Assembly: GCF_017498485.1 (NCBI RefSeq)
Contig: NZ_CP071795.1
Coordinates: 2,418,001-2,482,000, forward strand
Origin: Polaribacter batillariae
GTDB taxonomy: Bacteria > Bacteroidota > Bacteroidia > Flavobacteriales > Flavobacteriaceae
DNA length: 64,000 bases
Direction of reading: 5' to 3'
Shown: one piece after another, positions 43,637-52,455 of the stretch
Layout: each line of letters begins with the position of its first letter
Numbering within the stretch: the first letter of the stretch is position 1
Notes under the pieces: generated by a model
Told to the model about the DNA's origin: nothing
The model's input: the letters and a program-made list of their open reading frames with translations, nothing else
Database searches by the model: none
Position numbers and translations under genes: made by a program

Positions 43637-46600
43637 TTATTCTATAATTATTTTCTTGTTCGATCGACCATTATTTGTTGTAAGCTCTACAATATAAACT
43701 CCTATTGCTAATTCTGGCAAGGAAATGTCTTTTACTCCATTAGAATCGAAAGAAGTACTTACTACTTTTTTACCAAGAAGATTAAATAATTTTAAAGAAG
43801 CTTTATTTTGATATAGCCCCGAAATTCTTAAAGTTGCATTGTCTATTTTATAGATGCTAATATTTTCTAGTGCTGCATTTTTATCAATATTTAAGGCAGT
43901 GCTAGTAGTGTGTAAATAAAAACGACCAGTACCATATAAACTCTTTTGAATCGTTGTTTTATAATTACTACCTAATTGGTCTAACCTTGTAAAGGTATTG
44001 GATGCTTTATCTTCTAAGAAAATCTTTAAATCTTTAGGAAAATTATTAGTTTGCAAAGAAAAGGTAATTTCTTTACCAGCTTCTGCATTCATACCAATAG
44101 GTACAACCATTTGATTATAATTAGCATTTGGTAAGGTTTGTATGGCTAGGTTTTTACCTTGGTTGTTGGTAACTAATTGAGTGTAAAGAGAAAAAGTATT
44201 AGAAACACCATTAAACATAGAGCTGTCATAACCGTCGTCGAAACCAGTAGTTTTATTCTCTATATAGAATATTTCTGCATTTTTTACATAAGTACCATCT
44301 GTTATAGAAAGTTTAATTTCTGGTCTAGATTCTTGTTTTAAAAATGTATCTCCACCTATATGAGTTTGCATAGCTTCTGTAAACGTTACATTTCCTGTAT
44401 TTAATGCTTTTACAAAAAAGCCTTGACCTGGAGATACTTTATAAGCTGTTGCACTGTTTTTTGTAACGTATTCTCCTACTCCACTATTAGCTTCTGAATC
44501 CCAAAGCCAAATAGTTTTCTCTGTTAATCTAGTTGCAGGTACGTTATCTAAAAATATTTCGCTATTAATGTAAGAAGGGTAAGGATTACCAATTGCATTA
44601 AATTGGTCTCCAGTAGCATCTACTTGAATCGAAACTCCTACATTGTTTGTGTTTACAGAGCCACTAAAGTTTAAAGTACCTGCACTCGATTTTTTTAAAG
44701 TATATCCTTTAGCATTTGTAAAGAAACCAGGAGTATCTGTGTTAGTATAATAGTTCCATTTTAAGGTAGCAGGATTTGTATTTATATAAGGAGCAATACC
44801 ACGTTTTGTTCCGTTTGCAACTACATCACCAAAAAAATCGTTGATATTTTTACCCTCTACAGGAGATGCTATTAAATGCCAACCTTGTGTACTTATTCCT
44901 GATGTAGTTAAAAATCTATGATAATCTACATTTCCAACTCCAGATTGTGTTCCTTTTAAAATAAAAGAACCATTAGAAGTTGCATCAGAATTAATAGTAA
45001 ATGTTCCGTTTTGAGTTAAGTTTCCATCAATAGTTAAAGAATTTCCAGATAGCAGGTTAAAAGCACCTCCAAAATCTATGTTTAAGTCGTTAATGGTAAC
45101 ATCGCTTACATCTAAATTAACAGTTTTATTATTCAAATTAATGTTATCTAAACTCAAAGGAACTCTAGCTAAAGACCAATTTCCTGATACAGACCAATTA
45201 CCAGAAGTTGCTGTAAAAACATTGGTATTATTGCTTAATATAGAAACAGATACAGAAGAACTATTAGGGCATAAACCATTGGTAGTATAGGTTATAGAAT
45301 ATGTACCTAAAGTACTTGCAGATAGGTCAATTTCTCCTGTACTAGTATTTAAAGTTAATCCTGCAGTAGAAGAAAAAGTGCCGCCCGTTAAACCAGTAAT
45401 GGTTGGGGTTGGATCTGATTCGTACGAACCGTAAGTTGAAAAAGAGTAACTAAACATAGCATTGTCAACAGCATTAATAGTAACACTAACGTTAGATGAG
45501 TTAGGGCAACTTCCTGCTGTGGTATAGGTTACAGTATATGTATTCGGAGTAGAAGCAGAAACATCGATTGCACCTGTACTCGCATTTATACTTAAACCAG
45601 CTGTTGATGAAAAAGTTCCACCAGCTAAACCTGTAATTGTAGGTGTTGGGTCAGCATCATTCACACAATAGCTAGCAGTACTATAATTAAAAGAAGCATC
45701 GTCAAGAGCATTAATAGTAACACTAACGTTAGATGAGTTAGGGCAACTTCCTGCTGTGGTATAAGTTACAGTATATGTATTCGGAGTAGAAGCAGAAACA
45801 TCGATTGCACCTGTACTCGCATTTATACTTAAACCAGCTGTTGATGAAAAAGTTCCACCAGCTAAACCTGTAATTGTAGGTGTTGGGTCTGAGTCATTTA
45901 CACAATAGCTAGCAGTACTATAATTAAAAGAAGCATCGTCAAGAGCATTAATAGTAACACTAACGTTAGATGAGTTAGGGCAACTTCCTGCTGTGGTATA
46001 AGTTACAGTATATGTATTCGGAGTAGAAGCAGAAACATCGATTGCACCTGTACTCGCATTAATGCTTAACCCTGCAGTAGAAGAAAAAGTACCACCACCT
46101 AAACCTGTAATTGTAGGGGTTGGATCTCCATCATTTAAACAATAGGTAGCTGAAGCATAATTAAAACTGGCATTATCTAAATTATTAATAGTAACAGCTA
46201 CGTTTGCTGAATTAGGGCAAGTACCACCAGTTGTATAGGAAACAACATAAGTGCCAGGTGTGGAAGCCGAAACATCAATAGATCCAGTACTAGTATTTAT
46301 AGATAAACCAGCTGTAGAAGAAAAAGTTCCACCACCTAAACCTGTAATTGTAGGTGTTGGATCTGAGTCATTTACACAATATGCTGATGCACTATAACTA
46401 AAACTTGGGTCGTCTAATGCATTTACAGTAACAGAAACACTTGAAGAGTTAGGGCAAGACCCAGTAGTTGTGTAAGTTACACTATAGGTCCCAGGAGTAG
46501 AAGCCGAAACATCAATAGCACCTGTACTAGTATTTAAACTTAAACCAGCTGTAGATGAAAAACTTCCTCCTGCTAAACCAGTAATAGTTGGTGTTGGGTC

Positions 46601-47692
46601 AGCATCATTCACACAGTAAGAAGAAGCGCCGTAATTAAAAGAGGCATTATCTAACGCTGTTGGAGAAATTGTAATTGTACCACAAGAACCTGCAGTAGCA
46701 CATCCACCTTCACCTCTTACATAATAAGTTGTGGTAGTTGTTATTGATGTAACGTTAAATGACCCAGTAGTAGTGGTTCCTATTTGAGTTCCACCACAAG
46801 AACCTGTATAAATATGCCAAGCTGTGGCATCGTTTAGATTTCCTGAAATATTTAAAGTAGCACTGCCTCCAACACATACCGTACCTGGAGAAGATGTTAT
46901 TGTTGGTACATCTGGCTCTGTACAAGGTGCTACACATGTTACGCTTGGTGAATACCCTGCTGGTGAGATGTTAAATGCAGTACTATTATTGAATGTCCAG
47001 TTGGCTCTATTATTAATGGCTGCTCTTAGTGCTGTAGAGGTTCCTGTTAACGTACCTGTATATTTAGCGTTATCTTCTTCCGTAAACGCGGCTACAAAAA
47101 GTGAAACACAATTAACACCATTGGTTAGACCTGCAGGCAACCCAGATTTTGCTACTCCTAATGGTCCAGTACTCGGATCATTCCACTGTGTTGTAGGATT
47201 AATCGAAACAGGGGTTCCATTTCCATCATCCCCATTAATTCCTGAGATAAACGTTGGTGTAGTTGCTGGCTCGACAGTCGCAGCATAATATGCCAATACC
47301 TGGTCTCCTCCAGATAAATTCCACCCACTACCACTCTGTAGTGTTGTTGATCCAGAGGTTGTTGTAAATACATCTGCATCAGATTCGGTAACGAACACAA
47401 CTGTTCCACACGAAACACCACTTGCTGGTGCAGTCCATCGTACATGCCCTTCAGAAGTACCTGCCCAAGTATTGGTATCATCATTCCAACCTTCTTCTGT
47501 AAAATAGATGATTTCACCAGCTGGAATATCTGTTAAAGTGATAAACGAAAAACTGTGGTCTTGACCAGCACTTGGTCCAGTATCAGTATTGTAGCCGATA
47601 AAGGCGATGTCTCCGGCGACTAACGTTTGAGTATGACTTTTAGAACTATACAGCAGACCTATATAGGTTAAAATAAGTAGTAGTTTTTTCAT
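43637..47692 (-). CDS. Giant T9SS-secreted repeat protein (adhesin-like)
   Basis: 1351 aa. Signal peptide (residues 1-21), an N-terminal domain of the GDIAFIGYNTDTGP type seen in flavobacterial surface proteins (about 25-250), a bridging Ig-like part with paired Cys (about 258-345), six 77-79-residue repeats (348-819; each with FNY...YCVND.DPTPTITGL.GG.FSS and SCPNSS.VSVTIN), a parallel-beta-like region, and a C-terminal type A sorting domain (about 1275-1351, ending NNGRSNKKIIIE). Exported by type IX secretion and likely anchored or released at the surface. Repeats 3-5 are near identical at DNA level. Upstream region carries two copies of the cluster motif. Ligand unknown. Confidence 0.85.
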   Translation of the reverse strand: MKKLLLILTYIGLLYSSKSHTQTLVAGDIAFIGYNTDTGPSAGQDHSFSFITLTDIPAGEIIYFTEEGWNDDTNTWAGTSEGHVRWTAPASGVSCGTVVFVTESDADVFTTTSGSTTLQSGSGWNLSGGDQVLAYYAATVEPATTPTFISGINGDDGNGTPVSINPTTQWNDPSTGPLGVAKSGLPAGLTNGVNCVSLFVAAFTEEDNAKYTGTLTGTSTALRAAINNRANWTFNNSTAFNISPAGYSPSVTCVAPCTEPDVPTITSSPGTVCVGGSATLNISGNLNDATAWHIYTGSCGGTQIGTTTTGSFNVTSITTTTTYYVRGEGGCATAGSCGTITISPTALDNASFNYGASSYCVNDADPTPTITGLAGGSFSSTAGLSLNTSTGAIDVSASTPGTYSVTYTTTGSCPNSSSVSVTVNALDDPSFSYSASAYCVNDSDPTPTITGLGGGTFSSTAGLSINTSTGSIDVSASTPGTYVVSYTTGGTCPNSANVAVTINNLDNASFNYASATYCLNDGDPTPTITGLGGGTFSSTAGLSINASTGAIDVSASTPNTYTVTYTTAGSCPNSSNVSVTINALDDASFNYSTASYCVNDSDPTPTITGLAGGTFSSTAGLSINASTGAIDVSASTPNTYTVTYTTAGSCPNSSNVSVTINALDDASFNYSTASYCVNDADPTPTITGLAGGTFSSTAGLSINASTGAIDVSASTPNTYTVTYTTAGSCPNSSNVSVTINAVDNAMFSYSFSTYGSYESDPTPTITGLTGGTFSSTAGLTLNTSTGEIDLSASTLGTYSITYTTNGLCPNSSSVSVSILSNNTNVFTATSGNWSVSGNWSLARVPLSLDNINLNNKTVNLDVSDVTINDLNIDFGGAFNLLSGNSLTIDGNLTQNGTFTINSDATSNGSFILKGTQSGVGNVDYHRFLTTSGISTQGWHLIASPVEGKNINDFFGDVVANGTKRGIAPYINTNPATLKWNYYTNTDTPGFFTNAKGYTLKKSSAGTLNFSGSVNTNNVGVSIQVDATGDQFNAIGNPYPSYINSEIFLDNVPATRLTEKTIWLWDSEANSGVGEYVTKNSATAYKVSPGQGFFVKALNTGNVTFTEAMQTHIGGDTFLKQESRPEIKLSITDGTYVKNAEIFYIENKTTGFDDGYDSSMFNGVSNTFSLYTQLVTNNQGKNLAIQTLPNANYNQMVVPIGMNAEAGKEITFSLQTNNFPKDLKIFLEDKASNTFTRLDQLGSNYKTTIQKSLYGTGRFYLHTTSTALNIDKNAALENISIYKIDNATLRISGLYQNKASLKLFNLLGKKVVSTSFDSNGVKDISLPELAIGVYIVELTTNNGRSNKKIIIE
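45236..46651 (-). repeat. Six 237-bp tandem repeats in the T9SS protein gene
   Basis: Coding repeats of 79 codons (last one 77). Copies 3, 4 and 5 are almost identical over about 190 bp, indicating recent duplication or gene conversion; copies 1, 2 and 6 have diverged and copy 6 has lost the Cys-containing YCVND motif (YGSYES instead). Confidence 0.9.
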
Positions 47693-47756
47693 AATAGTTG
47701 TTTTAAGAAATTATTTTTTTATAGATTAACTGTTTAAATTAAAAATATTTAATGCT

Positions 47757-47770
47757 AATTATTTAAACCT
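47757..47770 (-). promoter_or_regulatory. Degenerate cluster motif near the repeat-protein start
   Basis: AATTATTTAAACCT agrees at 10-11 of 14 positions with AGGTATTTATACCT, one half-site being good. It is 65 nt before the ATG, comparable to the distances of other sites. Confidence 0.3.
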
Positions 47771-47918
47771 ATTTCCAATAAATTTGTAATGAATGCCCTG
47801 TAAAATAGTGACGAGTATTTAGGGTAACACAACTTAAAAATAAGTAGTTGCTTTTGCATAATATTTGATTTCAAAAAAAATTATTACCAAATGTAAATTT
47901 TTTTTCTAAAGAAAAAAT

Positions 47919-47932
47919 AAGTGTAAATACCT
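47919..47932 (-). promoter_or_regulatory. Cluster motif upstream of the repeat protein
   Basis: AAGTGTAAATACCT is a 12/14 match to AGGTATAAATACCT. It lies 227 nt upstream of the repeat-protein ATG and just past the stop of the binding-protein gene. Confidence 0.5.
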
Positions 47933-47938
47933 GTTTTT

Positions 47939-49063
47939 TTAGTGATGTAAATAAGCATTAAACCACCCTTGACTTGTAGTTTCTTCTTCTGGAAGATTTG
48001 CTAAATAATTAAGATTGTTTTTTGGTAATTCTTCAATTGGTTTTCTAATGACTTCGCTTTCTTTACTAACTTCTTGAGTCCAAATATAATGTGGAAAATC
48101 TGTTTTATGAAATGCATTGTTAAAGTTTATTTTTCCACGAGGACCATCAATATTAATTTCTTCTATAGATTGTTTTAATGGTTTGTTTTTTTGAGTTAAT
48201 GCATCTTTAATTACCAAACCATTTTCATAGCCAAGCAAAGCAAAAAAATTTGCCAATTTATTATACGTTTGTTGGTATGTGGCAGTAAACTTCTTATTTG
48301 ACTCGCTATCGAGTTCTTTGTACCAACTAGAAATAGATTTAATTTTTTTACCTATTTCAGGATATTTTTCAATTAATTTATCTTCTGATGAAAATGGCAA
48401 AGCGTATATTGGATAACTATTTTGAAGGTTGTTTTTTTGAAGAAATTCGAAATGCTCTTCTGCAAATATTCCATTATGAAATGCAACAATTACCTCTGGA
48501 TTTGATTCTTTAATAATGAATTCCATAATTTCACTTTCATTTTTACGTGGGCTGTGAGGTGTAATATAATGACCTGCAAATTTTGTAATTTCTTGATTTT
48601 TTATTCCTATTTCTAAACCTTTTATAAAACCATAACCAGACTCATAATAACAGGAAGAGGTGGCTAAATTTTTTACATTTTTTTTTGAGAAATATTGTGC
48701 CAACTTTATAAGGGAATCTTGTAACCCTAATGTGTTTTGAAAAACACCATCTGGAGCTTTTATAGAAAAACTGGTTCCAAAATTAGAGGCAAGTAGAATT
48801 TCATCATTTTTTGATACAAATTCTGCAATTTCTTTAAACCCATAGTGTCCAAACAAACCAGTTGTTAGGGCAACATCTTCTTGGATATGTAATTTCTGAA
48901 TACTATTTATAATTTGTTTTGGGTCTTCACCTAGTCCTGTACTTTCTAAAAATAATTTATAAGATAAATTGCCCAAACCAATACGTAAACCGTTTATAAA
49001 AGATTTACCTATTTGTGGGTGTGCAGAAGATTGTGGTAATAAAACACCAATTTTGTTTTCCAT
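47939..49063 (-). CDS. Periplasmic-binding-protein fold (type 1), without signal peptide
   Basis: 374-aa protein like the Leu/Ile/Val-binding substrate-binding proteins of ABC importers: IGVLLPQSSAHPQIGKSFIN at the start, then GLGEDPKQIINSIQKL and the alternating alpha/beta pattern, with hinge-region VIVAFHNGIFAEEHFEFL and FALLGYENGLVIKDAL. The frame begins directly at the first beta strand (MENKIGVLLPQ), so there is no signal peptide or lipobox and the protein should be cytoplasmic. No ABC permease or ATPase genes are near. Third gene behind the b-site promoter, after the tail-collar protein; a ligand sensor for the neighbouring system is a guess. Confidence 0.8.
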   Translation of the reverse strand: MENKIGVLLPQSSAHPQIGKSFINGLRIGLGNLSYKLFLESTGLGEDPKQIINSIQKLHIQEDVALTTGLFGHYGFKEIAEFVSKNDEILLASNFGTSFSIKAPDGVFQNTLGLQDSLIKLAQYFSKKNVKNLATSSCYYESGYGFIKGLEIGIKNQEITKFAGHYITPHSPRKNESEIMEFIIKESNPEVIVAFHNGIFAEEHFEFLQKNNLQNSYPIYALPFSSEDKLIEKYPEIGKKIKSISSWYKELDSESNKKFTATYQQTYNKLANFFALLGYENGLVIKDALTQKNKPLKQSIEEINIDGPRGKINFNNAFHKTDFPHYIWTQEVSKESEVIRKPIEELPKNNLNYLANLPEEETTSQGWFNAYLHH

Positions 49064-49079
49064 TTTTTACTAAAAGAAT

Positions 49080-49111
49080 TAAAGGAGAGAAAAAAATAAG
49101 ACTCTCCTTTA
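49080..49111 (-). repeat. Intercistronic hairpin between tail-collar and binding-protein genes
   Basis: 10-bp perfect stem TAAAGGAGAG/CTCTCCTTTA with a 12-nt loop. On the minus strand it is not followed by a strong T run, so it may act as an mRNA-stabilising or partial termination element that sets unequal expression. Confidence 0.6.
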
Positions 49112-49124
49112 TTAAAAACTATAA

Positions 49125-49691
49125 TTAACTTCTAGATGGAAAAATGCCAAACAAAGCAATACAAACATTTATTCCTAAAAAAGGATTTCTAGATTGTATT
49201 GGCAAGTTGCCTCCAGATTGTGCTGTCGTTCCAGAAATTACTACGCCTCCTAACTTATCTCCAGTAGTTGGCTCTTCTCTGTAGATTGTTGGCATTGTTC
49301 CGTCAGTTCCTAATCCGTTTTCTCCTCCTGCAGATTCTGAAGTATCATTACTATTATTCGTTGTATATACAGTAACATTCGCCATTCCATTAATTAAGGA
49401 GTGTGTATGTGCGGGCATATTTGTTTGATTTATATATAATTGTTCAACACCACCTCTTTCACCCCAGGTTATTGTAGAAAGTCCAGGACCATGACCAATA
49501 TGTACAATGCTTCTACCTCGTAGATCTGGTAAACCAAAAGTGGTTCTTCCATCTCCACCAAAGGTGGTACCTAGTAAAGAAAAAAGTGCTGAATTTGATG
49601 CAATTGCTTGCAATTGTCCGTCGCATTTTGCCCAATCTCGTGGTGCAAAATTAAAGCCAAAAGGCTGTATTTGTCCGATAAATGGAGTCAT
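49125..49691 (-). CDS. Tail-collar (microcystin-dependent-protein type) protein
   Basis: 188-aa protein: N-terminal GQIQPFGFNFAPRDWAKCDGQLQAI, then the phage tail-collar signature FSLLGTTFGGDGRTTFGLPDLRGRSIVHIG (quoted here in part as TTFGLPDLRGRSIVHIG), NMPAHTHSL, and the closing NPFLGINVCIALFGIFPSR. In bacteria without prophage this domain (Mdp-type) is found in small secreted or particle-associated proteins of unknown role. No other phage gene is nearby, so it is not a prophage remnant. Middle gene of a three-gene unit. Confidence 0.88.
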   Translation of the reverse strand: MTPFIGQIQPFGFNFAPRDWAKCDGQLQAIASNSALFSLLGTTFGGDGRTTFGLPDLRGRSIVHIGHGPGLSTITWGERGGVEQLYINQTNMPAHTHSLINGMANVTVYTTNNSNDTSESAGGENGLGTDGTMPTIYREEPTTGDKLGGVVISGTTAQSGGNLPIQSRNPFLGINVCIALFGIFPSRS

Positions 49692-49715
49692 AGTATTAAA
49701 TTTAAGAGTTAGTAT

Positions 49716-50069
49716 TTAGTTTAAAACAAGTTCTGGTAAACTAATTGGAATTATAGTACCGTTTTTAGTAGTAAGATGCAAGGTGCCAAAGTTATCTATG
49801 ATGGCTGTTAATTCTCCACCACCTTCGTACCTATAATAAGCTTCTGTAGTGTGGGTTCTTACGAGAACGCCCCAAGTCTCTTTAGGTATTGGGTAACCTT
49901 CAATTTTTTTATCGCCCAAGCTGATAAAGTTGATTTCACCCAAACCAGGAACTATAAAATAAATTGAACCCCTATCGTTAAATACATGGCTTTTTGTTTT
50001 TGGTATGGTTACTCCATTAGAAGAACCAATATCGTAAACGTAATTGTTTTTTACTGTTAGTGTGTACAT
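49716..50069 (-). CDS. Uncharacterised 117-aa protein, first gene of the tail-collar unit
   Basis: Mostly beta-strand protein (YTLTVKNNYVYDIGSS, IYFIVPGLGEINFISLG, AYYRYEGGGELTAIIDNFG, TTKNGTIIPISLPELVLN). No signal peptide, no Cys, no family recognised. It starts the operon with the tail-collar gene (24 nt gap) and the binding-protein gene. Its promoter region carries a double copy of the cluster motif and a TAGATTTG -7 element, so it is probably strongly regulated by the two-component system. It could be a small structural or lectin-like partner of the collar protein; this is speculation. Confidence 0.6.
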   Translation of the reverse strand: MYTLTVKNNYVYDIGSSNGVTIPKTKSHVFNDRGSIYFIVPGLGEINFISLGDKKIEGYPIPKETWGVLVRTHTTEAYYRYEGGGELTAIIDNFGTLHLTTKNGTIIPISLPELVLN

Positions 50070-50096
50070 AAATTAAAGTATTAGTTAGAATTACTT

Positions 50097-50104
50097 CAAA
50101 TCTA
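50097..50104 (-). promoter_or_regulatory. -7 element of the 117-aa gene operon
   Basis: Minus-strand TAGATTTG, 27 nt before the ATG and 50 nt downstream of the proximal cluster motif. No TTG in the -33 region, as expected for an activator-dependent promoter. Confidence 0.55.
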
Positions 50105-50153
50105 CATATAACTTTTGTTTGATTCTAACGCATTAATTCTTAAAATAAAAAAT

Positions 50154-50183
50154 GGGTATAAATACCTATAAGTATTTATACCT
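50154..50183 (-). promoter_or_regulatory. Double cluster motif upstream of the 117-aa gene
   Basis: GGGTATAAATACCT (50154-50167) and AAGTATTTATACCT (50170-50183), each a 13/14 match to AGGTATwwATACCT, centred 16 bp apart. Nearest edge lies 85 nt from the ATG. Confidence 0.75.
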
Positions 50184-50204
50184 TAAAATTTAAAACAGAA
50201 ATTC

Positions 50205-50885
50205 TTAAAGATTAAAATCTGGAGAAATTTCTATCAGTTTTTTTTGAATACCGTAAATTACCAAACCAGCCACATTTTTAGATTGTGTTTTTAAGAGCAA
50301 GTTATTTCTGTGGCCTTCTACAGTTCTTGGGCTTATAAACAATTTTTCGGCAATTTCTGGTGTAGTAAATTGTTGACAAATGAGTTCTAAAACATCTATT
50401 TCTCTATTAGAAAGTAATTTTTTATCTAAATCGCTTTTTATACGTTTGCCGCTTGAAGAAATAATGTTTTCATGGATAATTTTTAATACTTTTTCGTCGT
50501 AGTAAAATCCTTTTTCGTGTACTTCTTTTATGGTATGTATTACATTTTTTGGGCTTGTGTTTTTAAGTAGGTAAGAAGAAGCACCAACATCTATCATGTT
50601 GGTTATAAAAGATTTACCATCGTAACTTGTAAGCGCTATTATTTTTATATTTGGATGCGTTTTATGAATAATTTTTGTAGCCTCTACACCATTTAATTCT
50701 GGCATTTTTAAGTCCATGAGAATAATATCCGGAAATTCTTCTGTAGTACTTATAAAATCTATAATTTCTTGCCCGTTTTCAGCTTCAAAAATAACATTAA
50801 AGTTGGCTACTTTTTGTAGTAAAAAACGAATTCCACTTCTAAAAAGTTCTTCATCATCTGCAATAACGATATTTATTTTTTTCAT
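50205..50885 (-). CDS. NarL/LuxR-type response regulator
   Basis: 226-aa response regulator. Receiver domain 1-125 with acidic pair Asp10/Asp11, phosphoacceptor Asp58 (IILMDLKMPELNG), the switch Thr/Ser in LTSYDG and Lys in YLLKNTSP. C-terminal LuxR helix-turn-helix (about 160-222: LSNREIDVLELICQQFTTPE, FISPRTVEGHRNNLL). Its gene is 13 nt after the kinase gene. NarL-type regulators bind short inverted repeats, which fits the AGGTAT-TT-ATACCT motif found at each promoter of this cluster, including its own. Confidence 0.95.
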   Translation of the reverse strand: MKKINIVIADDEELFRSGIRFLLQKVANFNVIFEAENGQEIIDFISTTEEFPDIILMDLKMPELNGVEATKIIHKTHPNIKIIALTSYDGKSFITNMIDVGASSYLLKNTSPKNVIHTIKEVHEKGFYYDEKVLKIIHENIISSSGKRIKSDLDKKLLSNREIDVLELICQQFTTPEIAEKLFISPRTVEGHRNNLLLKTQSKNVAGLVIYGIQKKLIEISPDFNL

Positions 50886-50898
50886 CTTTTGGAGGGGT

Positions 50899-51690
50899 TT
50901 AAATGATAACTTTTATTTTAAAACCATTGTTTATTTCACTTTTAATATTAAAATTTCCTTTTAATAAAGCGATTCTGCTTTCTATATTTTTCATTCCTAA
51001 TCCTTTTTGATGGTTTTGGTTATGCATATCAAAACCAACTCCATTATCAGAATAGGTTACCAATAGTTTAGAATTACTACAGCTTATTTTTATAGTACTT
51101 TGAGTTGCTTGCCCGTGTTTAACAGAATTGTTTATTAGTTCTTGAACAATTCTAAAAACATGTAACTCGTTATTGGAACTTAAATAGTTTTTCGGATAAT
51201 TTAAGGTGTATTTTATAATTATTTTTTTACTATTACTATAAGAGTCCGCTAATTCTTCTATTGCTTCTTTTAAACCAAATTTATCTAAAATGGGAGGCAA
51301 TAAATTATGAGCTATTTTTCTGGCACTTTCTAAGGTTTTATCTGTAGCTTGTAAAATGGTATCGTTTACCATAGTGTATTCTTCTGGACTTAATTCTCCG
51401 TCTTTTAGAAGGTTCGCATTTAGGTTTATTACGTTTAATTTAGAACTAATATCGTCATGTAAATCTTGTGCAATACGCTTGCGTTCTTTTTCTTGAGTAA
51501 CAATTATCGATTGTATTATCTCTTTTTGATGATTAATTTCTAAAGATTTTTTTTCTAATTCTTTTGCTGTTATTTTTTTTCTTGATAAAAAGAAAAATAA
51601 CAGCAATGCAACTCCCATTAAAAGAAGCATTAAAACACCAATAAGAACAATTATTATCACTTGATCTTCATTAGAAAGTATTTGTTCCAT
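50899..51690 (-). CDS. Sensor histidine kinase without a sensor domain (HisKA_3 type)
   Basis: 263-aa kinase. A single transmembrane helix (about 11-35) follows just 10 outside residues; then a coiled linker, the HisKA_3 dimerisation/phosphoacceptor helix with His78 (RIAQDLHDDISSKLN), and a HATPase domain (N box QELINNSVKHG, G1 DNGVGFD, G2 KGLGMKNI). There is no periplasmic or PAS sensor domain, so the stimulus must enter through a partner, plausibly the multi-pass protein encoded just upstream or the binding-protein-fold protein. Operon with the response regulator. Confidence 0.93.
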   Translation of the reverse strand: MEQILSNEDQVIIIVLIGVLMLLLMGVALLLFFFLSRKKITAKELEKKSLEINHQKEIIQSIIVTQEKERKRIAQDLHDDISSKLNVINLNANLLKDGELSPEEYTMVNDTILQATDKTLESARKIAHNLLPPILDKFGLKEAIEELADSYSNSKKIIIKYTLNYPKNYLSSNNELHVFRIVQELINNSVKHGQATQSTIKISCSNSKLLVTYSDNGVGFDMHNQNHQKGLGMKNIESRIALLKGNFNIKSEINNGFKIKVII

Positions 51691-51742
51691 TAGGTTTGGT
51701 TATTTATAATAACCACGAATTTAAGAAAAATACTTTTTTAAA

Positions 51743-51803
51743 TAAAGATAAGTGTTTATTGGATAAGAATTTTACGCAATCTTTAAATCAGGTATTTATA
51801 CCT
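51743..51803 (-). promoter_or_regulatory. Kinase-regulator promoter with perfect cluster motif
   Basis: AGGTATTTATACCT at 51790-51803 is a perfect 6-2-6 palindrome, the best copy in the cluster. A likely -7 TATCTTTA lies at 51743-51750, 40 nt away, and the kinase ATG is 100 nt from the motif. It suggests autoregulation of the two-component operon. Confidence 0.7.
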
Positions 51804-51807
51804 ATTC

Positions 51808-52446
51808 TTAAAATTTAGTAATGCTGGGTTTTCTAAAATTTTTATACCATTCTATAAAGATTAAAGCTTGAAAAATTAGGTATAAAAAGGAATTTGTCTT
51901 CCAAACAATTAATTTTAACTTTCCAGTGCCTATGTTGCCTAATGTAAATAAAAGAGTGCTACAAAGGGTATATATAAAAAAACCCGTATTAAAATAAATG
52001 TATTTTTTAGTAGTTATATTTTCTATTTTTTCTATAAAGAATAAAAAACTATAGATTAGTAAAGGAATAGAAGTTAATGCTATTTCAATTTCATTCCATT
52101 CTTTAAATTTTTTACTAAAATGTATGTTATAAAAAATTAATGGAACTGCAATTGTTAGAAGAAATAATCTAATACCATTTTTAATTCTTTTTTTATCAAA
52201 TAATTTTGCATAAAAGAGACTTAAAAAAATAAATTGACCAATAAAAAAATAGTGACTTAAAAATAAATTATTCTCTTTTTTGGAACTTAAAAAACTTGAG
52301 TAAAATTGTATAAGAAGACAAAGCAATAAATACATATTAAAGTAAATATTTACTTTGTCTTTATTTCGATAATTAATAATAAATAATAACGTATTTATTA
52401 AAAGTATAATAATACCAAAATTAATAATAAAACGACTAAAAGTCAT
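51808..52446 (-). CDS. Uncharacterised six- to seven-helix membrane protein
   Basis: 212-aa, very hydrophobic, rich in Phe, Ile and Leu, with helices near residues 8-25, 37-53, 67-82, 92-108, 122-140, 152-172 and 183-200. The C-terminal helix LIFQALIFIEWYKNFRKP ends on the cytoplasmic side with basic residues. It resembles membrane proteins often encoded beside NarL-type kinases in flavobacteria, but I recognise no named family. It is 9 nt after the 123-aa gene and in front of the kinase, so a sensory or kinase-partner role is plausible. Confidence 0.65.
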   Translation of the reverse strand: MTFSRFIINFGIIILLINTLLFIINYRNKDKVNIYFNMYLLLCLLIQFYSSFLSSKKENNLFLSHYFFIGQFIFLSLFYAKLFDKKRIKNGIRLFLLTIAVPLIFYNIHFSKKFKEWNEIEIALTSIPLLIYSFLFFIEKIENITTKKYIYFNTGFFIYTLCSTLLFTLGNIGTGKLKLIVWKTNSFLYLIFQALIFIEWYKNFRKPSITKF

Positions 52447-52455
52447 ATTTAATTA

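Noticed and set aside
45236..46651. CRISPR-like or integrated repeat array
   Set aside because: The 237-bp units are in frame and encode a protein repeat of a secreted protein.
46824..47288. 154-codon plus-strand frame inside the T9SS repeat protein
   Set aside because: Antisense shadow of the strongly supported secreted-protein gene.
49125..49691. Prophage remnant
   Set aside because: Only a tail-collar domain is present; no integrase, capsid, terminase or other tail gene, and the gene sits in a regulated bacterial cluster.
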